Source: Aureobasidium sp. EXF-3400
Lineage: Eukaryota > Ascomycota > Dothideomycetes > Dothideales > Saccotheciaceae
Length of the DNA: 64,000 bases
Reading direction: 5' to 3'
Assembly: GCA_024195585.1 (NCBI GenBank)
Contig: SWBL01000151.1
Location: 1 to 64,000 of the forward strand
The notes beneath the pieces were generated by a model that had not been told where the DNA came from, did not search any database, and saw only the letters and a program-made list of their open reading frames with translations. A program made the position numbers and the translations under genes. Shown in pieces: positions 55,025 to 64,000 of the stretch; position 1 is the stretch's first letter; every line of letters starts with the position of its first letter.

Positions 55025-55600
55025 ATGAGGCTGACGAGTTTGTTGTGGGTGCGAATCAAGACGATTCTTAGACAGGGTGCTCCTCTCAGCATCATCAACG
55101 GGCTTATTCCCGGGCTCTTGTTGATCACGAGCAGCATTATTGAGAAAGATAGTCTGCATCCGGAAAGCACGGAACTGTCAGAGTACGCTGAGGGAATATT
55201 GCTTTCGGATGGCTGCTATATATTACACGTCTTCCTTGCTATCCTTGTAGAAACCACCGCTCTCGACCTCCGCTGCATCATGGATCCCAAATCTTCCTCT
55301 AACCCAGCTCAATTGACAAGCCATGGACCTCACAGATATCGGTCCCTCATCGTTCTTGGTGCATATACACTTGCGACCAGTCTGTACTTGATCGCACTTC
55401 GTAACACAGAAGGTTATGTGATGATAACGATTCTGCTCTGCTGGATGGCTTGGCTGCTTCCAGATCTCATGGTTATAAAACTCCTAGGAGGCCCTCATCC
55501 GGTAATGGACCGGATCTTACTCAACCTGGTCGGCCCGTGGTCCTCGGCATTTTTCTTGCAACTTCTCTTGTGCAAAAGACCTTTGATGTGCCCACGATGA
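55025..55600 (+). CDS. Predicted multi-pass membrane protein, 191 aa
   Basis: The open frame extends from 54872 but its first ATG giving a sensible protein is 55025 (MRLTSLLWVRIKTILRQ). Four hydrophobic segments are visible: LIPGLLLITSS, CYILHVFLAILVETT, LIVLGAYTLATSLYLIAL and MITILLCWMAWLLPDLMVI. No family is recognised and further exons may exist. It ends 152 bp before the cyclase gene on the same strand. Confidence 0.45.
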   Translation: MRLTSLLWVRIKTILRQGAPLSIINGLIPGLLLITSSIIEKDSLHPESTELSEYAEGILLSDGCYILHVFLAILVETTALDLRCIMDPKSSSNPAQLTSHGPHRYRSLIVLGAYTLATSLYLIALRNTEGYVMITILLCWMAWLLPDLMVIKLLGGPHPVMDRILLNLVGPWSSAFFLQLLLCKRPLMCPR

Positions 55601-55752
55601 GATGATGGCGGAAAAGCAGAAACCGCCAAACGGAGAATTGGGCCCCGTCGGAAAACCAGACAGCTACCCCGCACACGTCACCGTCAACAAAAACACCCCC
55701 CGTGCCTCTCGCAGCTTGCTATACCACAAATATTTACTTATTTTCCAACTCA

Positions 55753-56709
55753 ATGTCATCAACGCGCCCTCCCTTCTCTTCCTTGCCTCTCGATCACAAT
55801 GGCCCTCACGGCAATGCCTGGGGCCTCTGGGGCGACAAAGACGAGCTCGGCATGCTCAATCTCCTAACCCCCTCCACCACGACCTCAGCAGCAAAAGAGA
55901 TCGAACACGGCATTCGCATCTCCATCGACTGGCCATTGAACAAGATACCGCCGCGTTCCAACCGCATCGCTTTAGAACACAACATCATCAACAAAGCTCC
56001 TCGAAGCGTAAACGACGATACCGTGACTTTCAACACGCAGAGCAGCTCTCAGTGGGACGGCTTCAGACACTATGGATACCAGAAAGAGAAGAGATACTAC
56101 AACAACTGTACAAATGAAGATGTATTGGGGTCAGAGCGAAATGGCATACACGTCTGGATTGAGAATGGCGGTATTGTGGGACGAGGCGTCTTGCTCGACT
56201 ACAAGTCCTGGGCCGAAGAAAAGGGTATCTGGGATGTAGATGCTTGTTTCCAGACGACACCTATCACTGTCGATGTTCTGGACCAAGTTGCGCAAGCCCA
56301 AGGTGTGCAGTTCAGAGAGGGAGATATTTTGTTCATCCGCACGGGCTGGACAGGCGCATACGAGCAACTATCTACAGAGACGCGCATAAAGCTATCCGAG
56401 ACACCCCCACATCCAGCCATCGGTGTCGAGTCGTCCGCAAAGACGGTGCGTTGGATGTGGGAAAAGGGGTTCGCCGCTGTAGCAGGAGACCAACCGAGTT
56501 TTGAGGCATGGCCGTGCCAGAACACCGACTACTTGTTGCACGAATGGCTGCTTGCTGGGTGGGGTTTGCCTATTGGTGAAATCTTCGATTTGGACAAGTT
56601 GGCAAAAGAGTGCAGGAACAAGAACAAATGGTCTTTCTTCTTTAGCAGCATGCCCATCAACGTCCCTGGAGGTGTTGCTAGCCCACCCAATGGTGTTGCC
56701 ATCTTGTAG
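55753..56709 (+). CDS. Cyclase-family (kynurenine formamidase-like) metal-dependent hydrolase, 318 aa
   Basis: An intronless ORF. I choose ATG 55753 (MSSTRPPFSSLPLDHNGPHG) because the frame before it is not conserved-looking. AWGLWGDKDELGMLNLLTP at the start, SSQWDGFRHYGYQ in the middle (taking the place of the metal-binding H-x-G-T-H motif of bacterial members), REGDILFIRTGWT, and AVAGDQPSFEAWP are the standard blocks of the fungal branch of the PF04199 cyclase family. Family members hydrolyse formamides or lactones; the substrate here is unknown. Confidence 0.88.
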   Translation: MSSTRPPFSSLPLDHNGPHGNAWGLWGDKDELGMLNLLTPSTTTSAAKEIEHGIRISIDWPLNKIPPRSNRIALEHNIINKAPRSVNDDTVTFNTQSSSQWDGFRHYGYQKEKRYYNNCTNEDVLGSERNGIHVWIENGGIVGRGVLLDYKSWAEEKGIWDVDACFQTTPITVDVLDQVAQAQGVQFREGDILFIRTGWTGAYEQLSTETRIKLSETPPHPAIGVESSAKTVRWMWEKGFAAVAGDQPSFEAWPCQNTDYLLHEWLLAGWGLPIGEIFDLDKLAKECRNKNKWSFFFSSMPINVPGGVASPPNGVAIL

Positions 56710-56959
56710 GTATGTTGCTTGTAATGCAAGATGTCTTGATCCTATTTGTCCTAAGTCTATCGTCGCTTATTCGATAGGGGGTATAATCCATCAATGCCAT
56801 CCGTCTCGTTGAACACATGACACTGCGACGCAAGCGCTCTCTACGTGGTCGCCAGCAAGCCGAGACTTGCAAATCATCTCTGTACAAGCATCAGCGACTT
56901 GATACCGCTTCTTTGCCAACCGCTTTGCAGTCGCCGTGGTCATGCTTGTTGAAGAGGCT

Positions 56960-58094
56960 TCAGGACTTTGCTGTCACTCTGACTGTACTCTCAATGATGC
57001 CTAGAGTGTCGTTAGATGCACAAGCCTTTTCAAGTCCAAGTGCCTTCCCCTTGTAGTCTCCCTCCGCTGTCACCATCTGGATTGCTTGCTTGACCTGCTC
57101 CACGCTCGGAGTTTGTGTCTGAAGATCGATTGCAGCTCCCGTCATTACAGCACGAGCAGTGGTTTCCATCTCTTCCTCAGTCACACCTGCGGGGACCATA
57201 GGTACACCAGCAGCGAAGGCCTGTGTGATGTCGCCGAATCCACCATTGGGCACCACCAGAGAGGCATGCTTAAAGAGCTCTTCAAATGGTATCCATCTAG
57301 CGACTTTGACATTCTCGGGCATTGGGAAACCCTTCGGCGGGTGAACATTGACGGCGCAGACCACGACTCTCACCGGAAGCGAGCGACAAGCTTCAATCGT
57401 TGGCATAATCAATTGCTTCACATCAGCAGATGGCGCAGTTCCTGAAGTGGCTACAACGAGGGCTCGCTCATCGTCTTGACGGACAAAACTGTCAAACCAA
57501 TCCGGCTCGCTCTTGCTATCATTCTTGCCGAGTAGAGCGCCAGTGAATTCGACATTGGGTGCCAGATCAGATCTCGGATATTCCAGCTGAGGCACGGAAA
57601 GCTGGAAGAAGCGATTGGCAGAGTAAATCATATCTTCGACCACAAACTCATGTTCAAGCTCTCCAGGACATTCGCACCTTGCCATGATCTCTTTGGCTCC
57701 AGCGTCAACTTTGCCGAACATTTCTTTTGTCATGGCGTTCAAGTCCAGATCTCGCTCTTCACTTTGTGGTGGTAGGCCCACACCAAAGGACGCACAGTCT
57801 TTGCTTAGCCCAAAGAAGACACTGTGCCCTATCGCGATAATTGGTACTTGACGGACATACGGACTCTCCAATGTTATCGGCAGTATTCCGGTGACCAACC
57901 GGTCAGAAACAACCACAACACGCTTATCCCGAAGCTCTGTCGACTCAATAACATCCCTCAGCACTTCAAACTGATCATGTAATACTCCAAACAAGACATG
58001 CTCAATATCCCATAAAGCATGTTTTTCATCCAGAGGTTGAAGTGCGCGGTCAGGAAATGTCGCTGAGAGATTGTCTGAATCGTATTCTGCGTCT
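56960..58094 (-). CDS. UDP-glycosyltransferase (MGT-like), N-terminus missing
   Basis: The frame is open from about 58094 down to the stop at 56960, roughly 375 codons; typical UGTs have about 450. Present are the acceptor-domain middle part (PIIAIGHSVFF, FQLSVPQLEYPRSDL) and the donor-domain end (VKVARWIPFEELFKHASLVVPNGGFGDITQAFAAGVPMV), which is the UDP-sugar-binding signature region with the usual N-GG-G in place of H-GG. The first Rossmann strand (normally with G-H at its end) is not in this frame; a splice acceptor near 58094 (ACTTTAG) suggests an upstream exon that I could not find intact. It may be 5'-truncated. Confidence 0.7.
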
Positions 58095-58491
58095 GTTTGG
58101 CTAAAGTGTTCTTATGTATCTTTCGAACTTATCTGTGCTAGGGTCTGCAATCGACATGATTTAATTCCGAGTCGATGATTTTCAGGGTACCTGCCTTTTG
58201 TTGCAAAGGCATGATCGACGGAGGCTGCTTGTTTTGGCTGCCGCCAAGAGATTGATGGATTGCGCTTTACCCTAAGCTGACTCGTGTGCGAGCAGAAAGG
58301 TGAATCTATGGCCAACACTTTTGGCCACCCCGAGTACGAAACTCGTCCCTGGCAATCACCCTCAAGGTCTCGTTCATAAAGATTCGTATTTTGGAGTGAC
58401 CTATATGTTTGTGAACGCTGAATATATCTTCGTAGATGCACCGCCGCCATCTAGAGCGAGAAATCCTCCTTGAGCAAAGTCGCCGGCAGTC

Positions 58492-58908
58492 ATGACCGAA
58501 AAGTCGTCGGCGGTTAGCGCGCCCGCCGGTGACGACCTGTCAATCAACAACACCCGATTCAATCGCATCTTCACCAGAGTAGCACTAAAAACTCTGGCGA
58601 AGCTGCACAAGTCTGATGGCTTTTGCAGTCCTATCTCGCGCAAGCTGATCATCAAAACTGGACCTTGGGTCGACTCGACCGAAGCAGGGACCACGAAATC
58701 CATTACGGAGAACACTTCCATCCCCGTGCCGAAAGTACACTCTTCATCCGTTCACAAAGGTCGCACATATATTTTCATGGAGCGCATACGAGGCCAGGGC
58801 TCTCTGCTGTATAAGCGCTTGCTGTTATCTGCTGTGGCTCGTCGGGGTTCTATCGCTGCAACTCATCTGTCGAGAACTGATGATCGCATTACGCTAAACG
58901 CCAGATGA
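58492..58908 (+). pseudogene. Truncated phosphotransferase (APH-type) gene fragment
   Basis: A 138-codon ORF whose middle (SRKLIIKTGPWVDSTEAGTT, then TENTSIPVPKVHSS and RTYIFMERIRGQ) matches the ATP-binding N-lobe of fungal aminoglycoside-phosphotransferase-like kinases: the K of IIKTG, the helix ending in IPVPKV, and the hinge-like YIFMERI. After the hinge the sequence loses resemblance and stops; the catalytic lobe with H-x-D is absent. It is most simply a decayed gene, but a missed intron cannot be excluded. Confidence 0.6.
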
Positions 58909-59372
58909 TCTCAACGTCTTCTAACCTCAAGCCTGGTTATCAAATCGTCGGAGCTGGACGAATCCCACGAGATATATAAGCCAAACAACACTTAGACAAA
59001 GAACTCATTTATCATCCTCATGGATGGCTTCTTGGCAAACACGATTTCAATCGTTGGCAAGATAAAGTTCTCTCAAGCTTTAAATCCTTCGTGAGCGTGA
59101 TCAATCGCTGTCTTGATGGAAGAATATCCAGCAGAACTTGCCATGGAGATAAACCGCCAGAGGTCGTGGGGTGAATTCTGGCACTAAGTAATCCATGGAA
59201 CTCGTGAACAACGAACTTGTGAAGGATGCACCGACGGGACGCCAACAACTTGTTTCAAGTTATCAAAACTATCCAGGGAGTCTCCTCAGCAACCATCGAA
59301 AGACAAACATTTGTCGTTCCCACATCGAATCAGACTGCGGCCGAACCTGGTCATGACCTCCGACATTCTCCG
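58909..59372. other. Intergenic
   Basis: A 464-bp gap between the truncated phosphotransferase and the permease stop codon. No recognisable kinase C-lobe remains here. Confidence 0.35.
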
Positions 59373-61195
59373 CTACTCAACTGGACCGACGACTCCTGAT
59401 GATGTGCCCGGTCTCAAATGAGCCATATCGCCTTTGTCCGAGGGAAGTACCGAGTTTAAGAATACTCCAATCACAGCTGCGATGATAAAGGGTGTCTTGA
59501 CGATCAGGTTGATTCCCTGCTCGAATCCTGCAAGCTGAAGATTGTTCCCACTGTAGTCCAATACCTGATCAAACCATGTAGGAGCAACGATATCGATGAA
59601 GCCGATGCCCAAAGAGCAGGTGAGGATGAATCGGTTTCGGCGAGTAAATTCGACCAAACTCAACACTCTCAGACCAGCTACGACGATTGTGCTGTAGAGG
59701 AAGCATTGCATGCCTCCTAAGACCGAAGGAGGCATTGCACTAAACACACCTCCGAATTTGCCGAAGATGCCCATGAGAACCAAGAATCCTGAGGCACACC
59801 AGCCCGCTCTTCTGCTCTGTAAAACAAAAAAAGGTCAGTAAGACAATTTATGATGGATTTGGAGAAACTTACTGCACATCCGGTGAGAACGATGACACCG
59901 TTGTTTCCTGCTTGTGAGACCATTGGCAGTCCAGTGCCTAGGGTACTAATCAAACTACCGACTCCATCGCAGAGTATACCTCCCTGAATCCTGCTGTTGA
60001 ATTGAGTACCATCAACCGCAACGCCTGATATCTCTGCAGTGGCGAGGATATCTGGCATACAGCTGACTCCTTCGCAAACGAACATGATCAGTAAAGGTAG
60101 GACCAGCGTGCCATCCACGGACAGCTTGAACGTATGAGCCCAAAGGAATGTCACAGCAGGAGCTGAGTCAATGTTCGAGGATGACCAGTATCCGGTGGCT
60201 CCTGAAATTGCACAACCTACGCCGAGCCCGATCAATACTGCTGCAGACTTCATCATGGGCGAGCCGAACTGTTCGACCATAATTACACTGGCAAAGACGC
60301 TGAAGCCAAGGCCAATCAATTTCGGATCTCCCCATGCAAGAGGTCGTGGTGCGGCGGTATCTGGACAGAGGGCGTAGAAGCCTTTTCCTCCATTGCAATT
60401 CGATGATCCTCCCCAGTTCTGCATTCCGTTCGAGACCAGATACACCCCTACAAGGAGAAGCAAAGAACCAGTGACAATCTTCGGAAAGGCGCGATTGAGC
60501 AGGCGAGGTGGGACTAGAGACATCAAGATCTGGACCCAGACCGTGCAAAGCATGGTACCAAGTACAGCGCCCCACGCTTCGGGACATGGTAGTTGTGTCC
60601 CATCTGCAGCAGTCGGGCACGATCCGTTCTTGTAGCGATTCTCGCTGTATGTTATAGCGATAGCGATGATATCGAAGGTTGGTCCCACGACTGAAAGAAG
60701 ACCGGTGCCTATGTAGAATGGGGTGCCCTTGATGTGAAATCGTGTAACTTGAATCGCTGTTGCAACACCAGTCGTGATGAACGCGGCCGAAACCATGTAT
60801 GATGTTTCTGCGGATGAGAGGTAGAATGCGCCTCCTGCCAGTGCAAGGGGTGGCGACACGATTGACCCGATCATAGTGAGTGCGTGCTGAAAGCCCAGGA
60901 TCAGTGTAAGAAGGATGGGCACCCTGTCATTGAGACCATAGAACGGAGTTGCATAGTTCTTATACTTTCTGTTAAAAGGTGGAAGGTTGGGGGTGATCAG
61001 GTAGAGGTAGTCGTAGTCCCCGAGCCATCCTTCTTTACTGAAGACATAGTTTGCAAGTTGTTGGCATCTTTGTTTGAAGTTGGTTTGTGTGCGATAGTCT
61101 GTAACAGAGCCTTGCGAAGTTTCTGTCACCTCTCCTTGTGTCGCAGACTGATCATGCCCCTTTTCAAAAACGACGGTAGATGTTGTTATATCCAT
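59373..61195 (-). CDS. Nucleobase permease, NCS2/UapA-like (xanthine-uric acid type), 588 aa
   Basis: Exons 59873-61195 and 59373-59816 join in phase 0 across a 56-nt intron to 588 residues, typical of Aspergillus UapA/UapC. ILGFQHALTMIGSIVSPP contains the conserved Q-H of helix 1. MVSQAGNNGVIVLTGCASRRAG corresponds to the signature (Q-N-x-G-x-x-x-x-T-x-x-x-S-R) that lines the substrate site. About fourteen membrane spans are visible. It imports xanthine, uric acid or a related base with protons. It is divergent to the amidohydrolase at 61574, which supports a purine- or heterocycle-use role. Confidence 0.92.
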
Positions 61196-61573
61196 TGCGT
61201 GGTGCAGTGATGACTGAGGAGAGATGAGAGATTTAATGTCCCGGATCCATCTATTATGAATATCCTAAAGACAACTTGTAGCCCTTCGGAGTTGTGTATC
61301 TAGGTGATGTACGATTCGATAACGGACGATGTACGATTGTCGCTATCGATCTTGGGGGCGTGCGAGATAAAGCGGGGCTGCCGTACAACAAATCTTGTCA
61401 CCGTGGATGTCCTCGGTCATGTCCGGTCATTGAGACTTTCGACAAACATTACTTATGACAGATAACAGTCTGGCCTTTTCTCCGTAACTGGCCACGAGAA
61501 AGTAACCTATGATCAGACTGCGCGACATTCGGGAATCATCCAGTTGCCTTCTTCTTCCTGATCTGAGATCGAC
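61196..61573. promoter_or_regulatory. Divergent promoter with four GATA-factor consensus sites
   Basis: This 378-bp region separates the permease and the amidohydrolase, transcribed outward. It contains HGATAR sites CGATAA (61317-61322), CGATAG on the minus strand (61342-61347), AGATAA (61365-61370) and AGATAA (61460-61465). HGATAR is the consensus of AreA/NIT2 nitrogen regulators, which activate genes for secondary nitrogen sources. Four sites within 150 bp is more than chance would usually give, but binding is untested. Confidence 0.6.
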
Positions 61574-63061
61574 ATGGCCTCAAACTCCAGTCTTTACATC
61601 CATGCTACCATCATTACGGTCGACAAAGAAAGGCGCATTATCCTGGATGGCGCTATGCTGATCAGACGCAACCAGATTGTGGCAATCGGCAAAACAGTTA
61701 ACCTATTGAACGACTCTCTCGTCTCGTCAGACACAGAACAGATTGATTGTTCTGGTCGGATAATCCTACCTGGACTGATCAATACGCATGCGCACCTCGC
61801 ACAATCCCTTCTGCGTGGTCTTGCAGAAGACCTCCCCTTGCATTCCTGGCTATGTGATTCAATTTGGCCTCTTGAAGCGAGTTTCGGTCCGAGAGATGGT
61901 TACATAGGAGCAAGATTGACCATTGCTGAGATGTTGAAAAGCGGAACCACGTGTTTTCTGGAAGCCATGTTGACTCATCGGTCTGGTTTCGAGAATGTGG
62001 CGACCGCTGTAAATGAAATGGGCATACGAGCTTGTCTTGTGAGTTGATTCCCCTGAGAGTCGACACAAATTGCTAACTGCTCGCAGGGAAAACTGGTGAA
62101 GGTTGAGGAGACCAACAAGGCAACTGGTATGATTGACCCAAGAGATCGAGATATCTCAAGCATGTCTATTGCTTCCGCCCTGGAAGCGCACAATGTTCAC
62201 CACGGCTCATGCGATGGCCGATTGCATGTGTGGATGGCAGCAGGAACGCCTAGAGGTTCGCCGGCTGCTTTGCACAAAGCTATCGGAGATGCCTGCGAGA
62301 ACTACGGTCTAGGTCTTACCATGCATTGTGCTGAAGCCCCAAAAGACCTTGATATCTTCCATGACTGCTATAACTCGAGTCCTGCAGAGTTCTGCAAGGT
62401 CAACAATCTGATCAGGAACGGTGGAAGAACAGTCTTGGCGCACATGGTCAATCTCGATCTTGCGAAGGATCTGCATTTGCTGAGTGAATGTGGCGCTACT
62501 GTCGCGCACAATCCCGCGAGTAACTGCAAGCTTGCCTCAGGTATCGCACCTATCCCGGAACTTATGGATGGAAGCGTCAATGTGGCCTTGGGGACCGACG
62601 GCGCTCCTTGTAACAACACCTACGACATGTTCCAGGAGATGCGACTGGCAGGACTGATCCAAAAAGGAGTCAGGAGAGATGCTGCTGTCATGAGTGCCGA
62701 CACAATCTTGGAGATGGCGACAATCAATGGTGCCAGAGCTCTGGGTTTGGAAGACAAGATTGGTAGCTTGGAGGTTGGGAAACTTGCTGATTTCGTGGTA
62801 CTGCGGGTTGGGGGTCTGCATTGTGCTCCTTTCGATCAAGAACAGTTACTTCATGGTAGTGTTGATCCAGTCACTACTGTGGTGTATTCATGCACTGGTT
62901 CAGATATCGAGAGGGTTGTTGTCGATGGCCAAGTTCTTGTTCAAGGGCAAAGACTTCTCTGCGCTGATGAAGACGAGATACTGGCACAAGTACGTCAAGC
63001 AGTGAGAAGTATTCGTGACTCTGCTGGCGTTGTGTCGAGGCAGGCCAAGAATTATGTCTGA
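61574..63061 (+). CDS. Metal-dependent amidohydrolase / deaminase (ATZ/TRZ, guanine-deaminase-like), 479 aa
   Basis: Exons 61574-62038 and 62087-63061 join in phase 0 across a 48-nt intron. The first metal site is NTHAHLAQSLLRG (H-x-H), followed by SGTTCFLEAM, a second-shell LTMHCAEAP histidine, LAHMVNL and the Asp of ALGTDGAPCNN. KIGSLEVGKLADFVVL is the C-terminal return to the small beta domain. These blocks place it among the ATZ/TRZ chlorohydrolases, guanine deaminases and 8-oxoguanine/isoguanine-type deaminases. With the adjacent nucleobase permease, deamination of an imported purine- or triazine-like ring is the best inference; the exact substrate is open. Confidence 0.92.
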
Positions 63062-63349
63062 TATTATGTGGAAGCTTTGTGATATCCTGACTTGACCTAT
63101 GGCTTTGCTATTCGTGGTGTCTATAGGAAATTTCATCGTGTCGAGATGTAAATCAAAGTAGATTCTTTTCCCTCATTCCACCCCCAGTGACCAAGACTTT
63201 TGGCCATGTTGATGACATCTTACTACGCAGCACGGAGGCATAATCTGGGTCCCGAGTGGCCAAAAGACTTGGCTCACATGAGTGCCGACGTTGCCACGGA
63301 CGCGACTCGATCGGAAGCATCCTATCGGTGCCATCGTACAACACTCTGG

Positions 63350-64000
63350 ATGCCCAAAGAAAGAACCACATGCACCGAATGCTCTATTCGCAGGCAGAGA
63401 TGTGATCGCGAAACACCATGTGGCCGATGTGTCAAGCGAGGTGTAGCTGACCGTTGTACCCGAATATGGTCTAGCAGAGAGGAGGCCAGATCACACCGTG
63501 TCTCGCTGGGTCGACAAGTGCGACAGGACACATCAACTGAAATTGACAGCCCGAATCCAGGCCAGATGGAAATGGCCAGTGGAAACTCAGCGTTGTCCAC
63601 ATTCGAACATGCGAGCTTACCAACGGATTCAACTAGGCGTAGTGCGAGCATTCCTCCTGACGAGGCGACATCCGACTATGGCGCAGCGCCCGTCTCGACT
63701 CACCTGGATGGGCACAACAGCGGAGATAATGACGCTCTGGAGTCAAATGAACTGATCTTGCAAAGTCCGTCTATCACTACTAGCCAGTGCCTATTGATCG
63801 ACGGTCTCGTTCCGTCACAATCTCCGCTCCCCCCTGGTTTTCCGGATCTTCGCGCAACCTCGCTAGCTTTACTGGAATTGCATCTACCGAGTGTCTCTCA
63901 GATATGGTCTCTTGTTGATTACCATGAGAAGTTCTTGCTGTGGTATCATGGCTGCTATCATGGTCCAACTTTCCGACATGAGCTAGAAGAGAGTCTCGAG
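63350..64000 (+). CDS. Zn2Cys6 fungal transcription factor, 5' part
   Basis: The frame opens at ATG 63350 (MPKERTTCTECSIRRQRC) and stays open for 217 codons to the window edge. The binuclear cluster is C-x2-C-x6-C-x5-C-x2-C-x8-C (residues about 8-36), followed by a basic linker and a serine/threonine-rich region. LPSVSQIWSLVDYHEKFLLWYHGCYH near the edge resembles the beginning of the fungal-specific middle homology region. It lies 288 bp downstream of the amidohydrolase and on the same strand, so it may be the pathway-specific regulator of the permease and amidohydrolase. The earlier in-frame sequence does not add zinc-cluster residues. Confidence 0.88.
   Translation, partial: MPKERTTCTECSIRRQRCDRETPCGRCVKRGVADRCTRIWSSREEARSHRVSLGRQVRQDTSTEIDSPNPGQMEMASGNSALSTFEHASLPTDSTRRSASIPPDEATSDYGAAPVSTHLDGHNSGDNDALESNELILQSPSITTSQCLLIDGLVPSQSPLPPGFPDLRATSLALLELHLPSVSQIWSLVDYHEKFLLWYHGCYHGPTFRHELEESLE

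Overview
The window is nuclear DNA of a filamentous ascomycete (Pezizomycotina; a dothideomycete-like origin is plausible but unproven). Evidence: short GT-AG introns of about 45-75 nt, compact intergenic regions, and typical fungal families (Zn2Cys6 regulator, hybrid histidine kinase, NADPH nitrate reductase with fused cytochrome b5, QDE-1-type RNA-dependent RNA polymerase, MFS transporters, a GPCR-like relic). Most exon joins below were worked out by hand and checked for reading-frame closure.

Region 1 (1-10.4 kb). A ribosomal protein uS8 gene and a TCTP gene share a divergent promoter. Downstream of TCTP lies a 1.2-kb mosaic of five adjacent short tandem arrays, each built on its own dyad-symmetric core (periods 83, about 52-63, 40, 38 and about 36 bp). 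It is the most unusual structure in the window and no gene explains it. Then come a 771-aa basic unknown protein and a silencing-type RdRP whose N-terminal part is separated from the polymerase part by one in-frame TGA that an intron probably removes.

Region 2 (10.9-16 kb). A naphthol-reductase-like SDR, a small unknown protein, about 1.8 kb with no gene seen, and a coiled-coil protein.

Region 3 (16-24.5 kb). Three genes form a MACPF/perforin-like cluster. Two are paralogues, and one of them (958 aa) carries an extra C-terminal half with jacalin-like repeats. A decayed rhodopsin-like membrane receptor follows.

Region 4 (25-41 kb). A duplicated-domain unknown protein, a WD40 protein, a fragmentary acidic ORF, an unknown protein with an apparent 25-nt intron, nitrate reductase with an unusual charged insert, a small two-repeat hydrophilic protein, an SDR-like reductase, and a predicted N-myristoylated peptide.

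Region 5 (41.5-54 kb). A small secreted cysteine-rich protein, a sugar transporter, a tungstate/molybdate-type solute-binding-like protein, an unknown protein, a hybrid histidine kinase and a drug-type MFS transporter.

Region 6 (54.8-64 kb). A membrane protein, a cyclase-family hydrolase, a UDP-glycosyltransferase lacking its N-terminus, a broken phosphotransferase, then a nucleobase permease and an amidohydrolase transcribed divergently from a promoter with four GATA-factor consensus sites, and a Zn2Cys6 regulator running off the edge. The last three look like a nitrogen-compound uptake and catabolism module.
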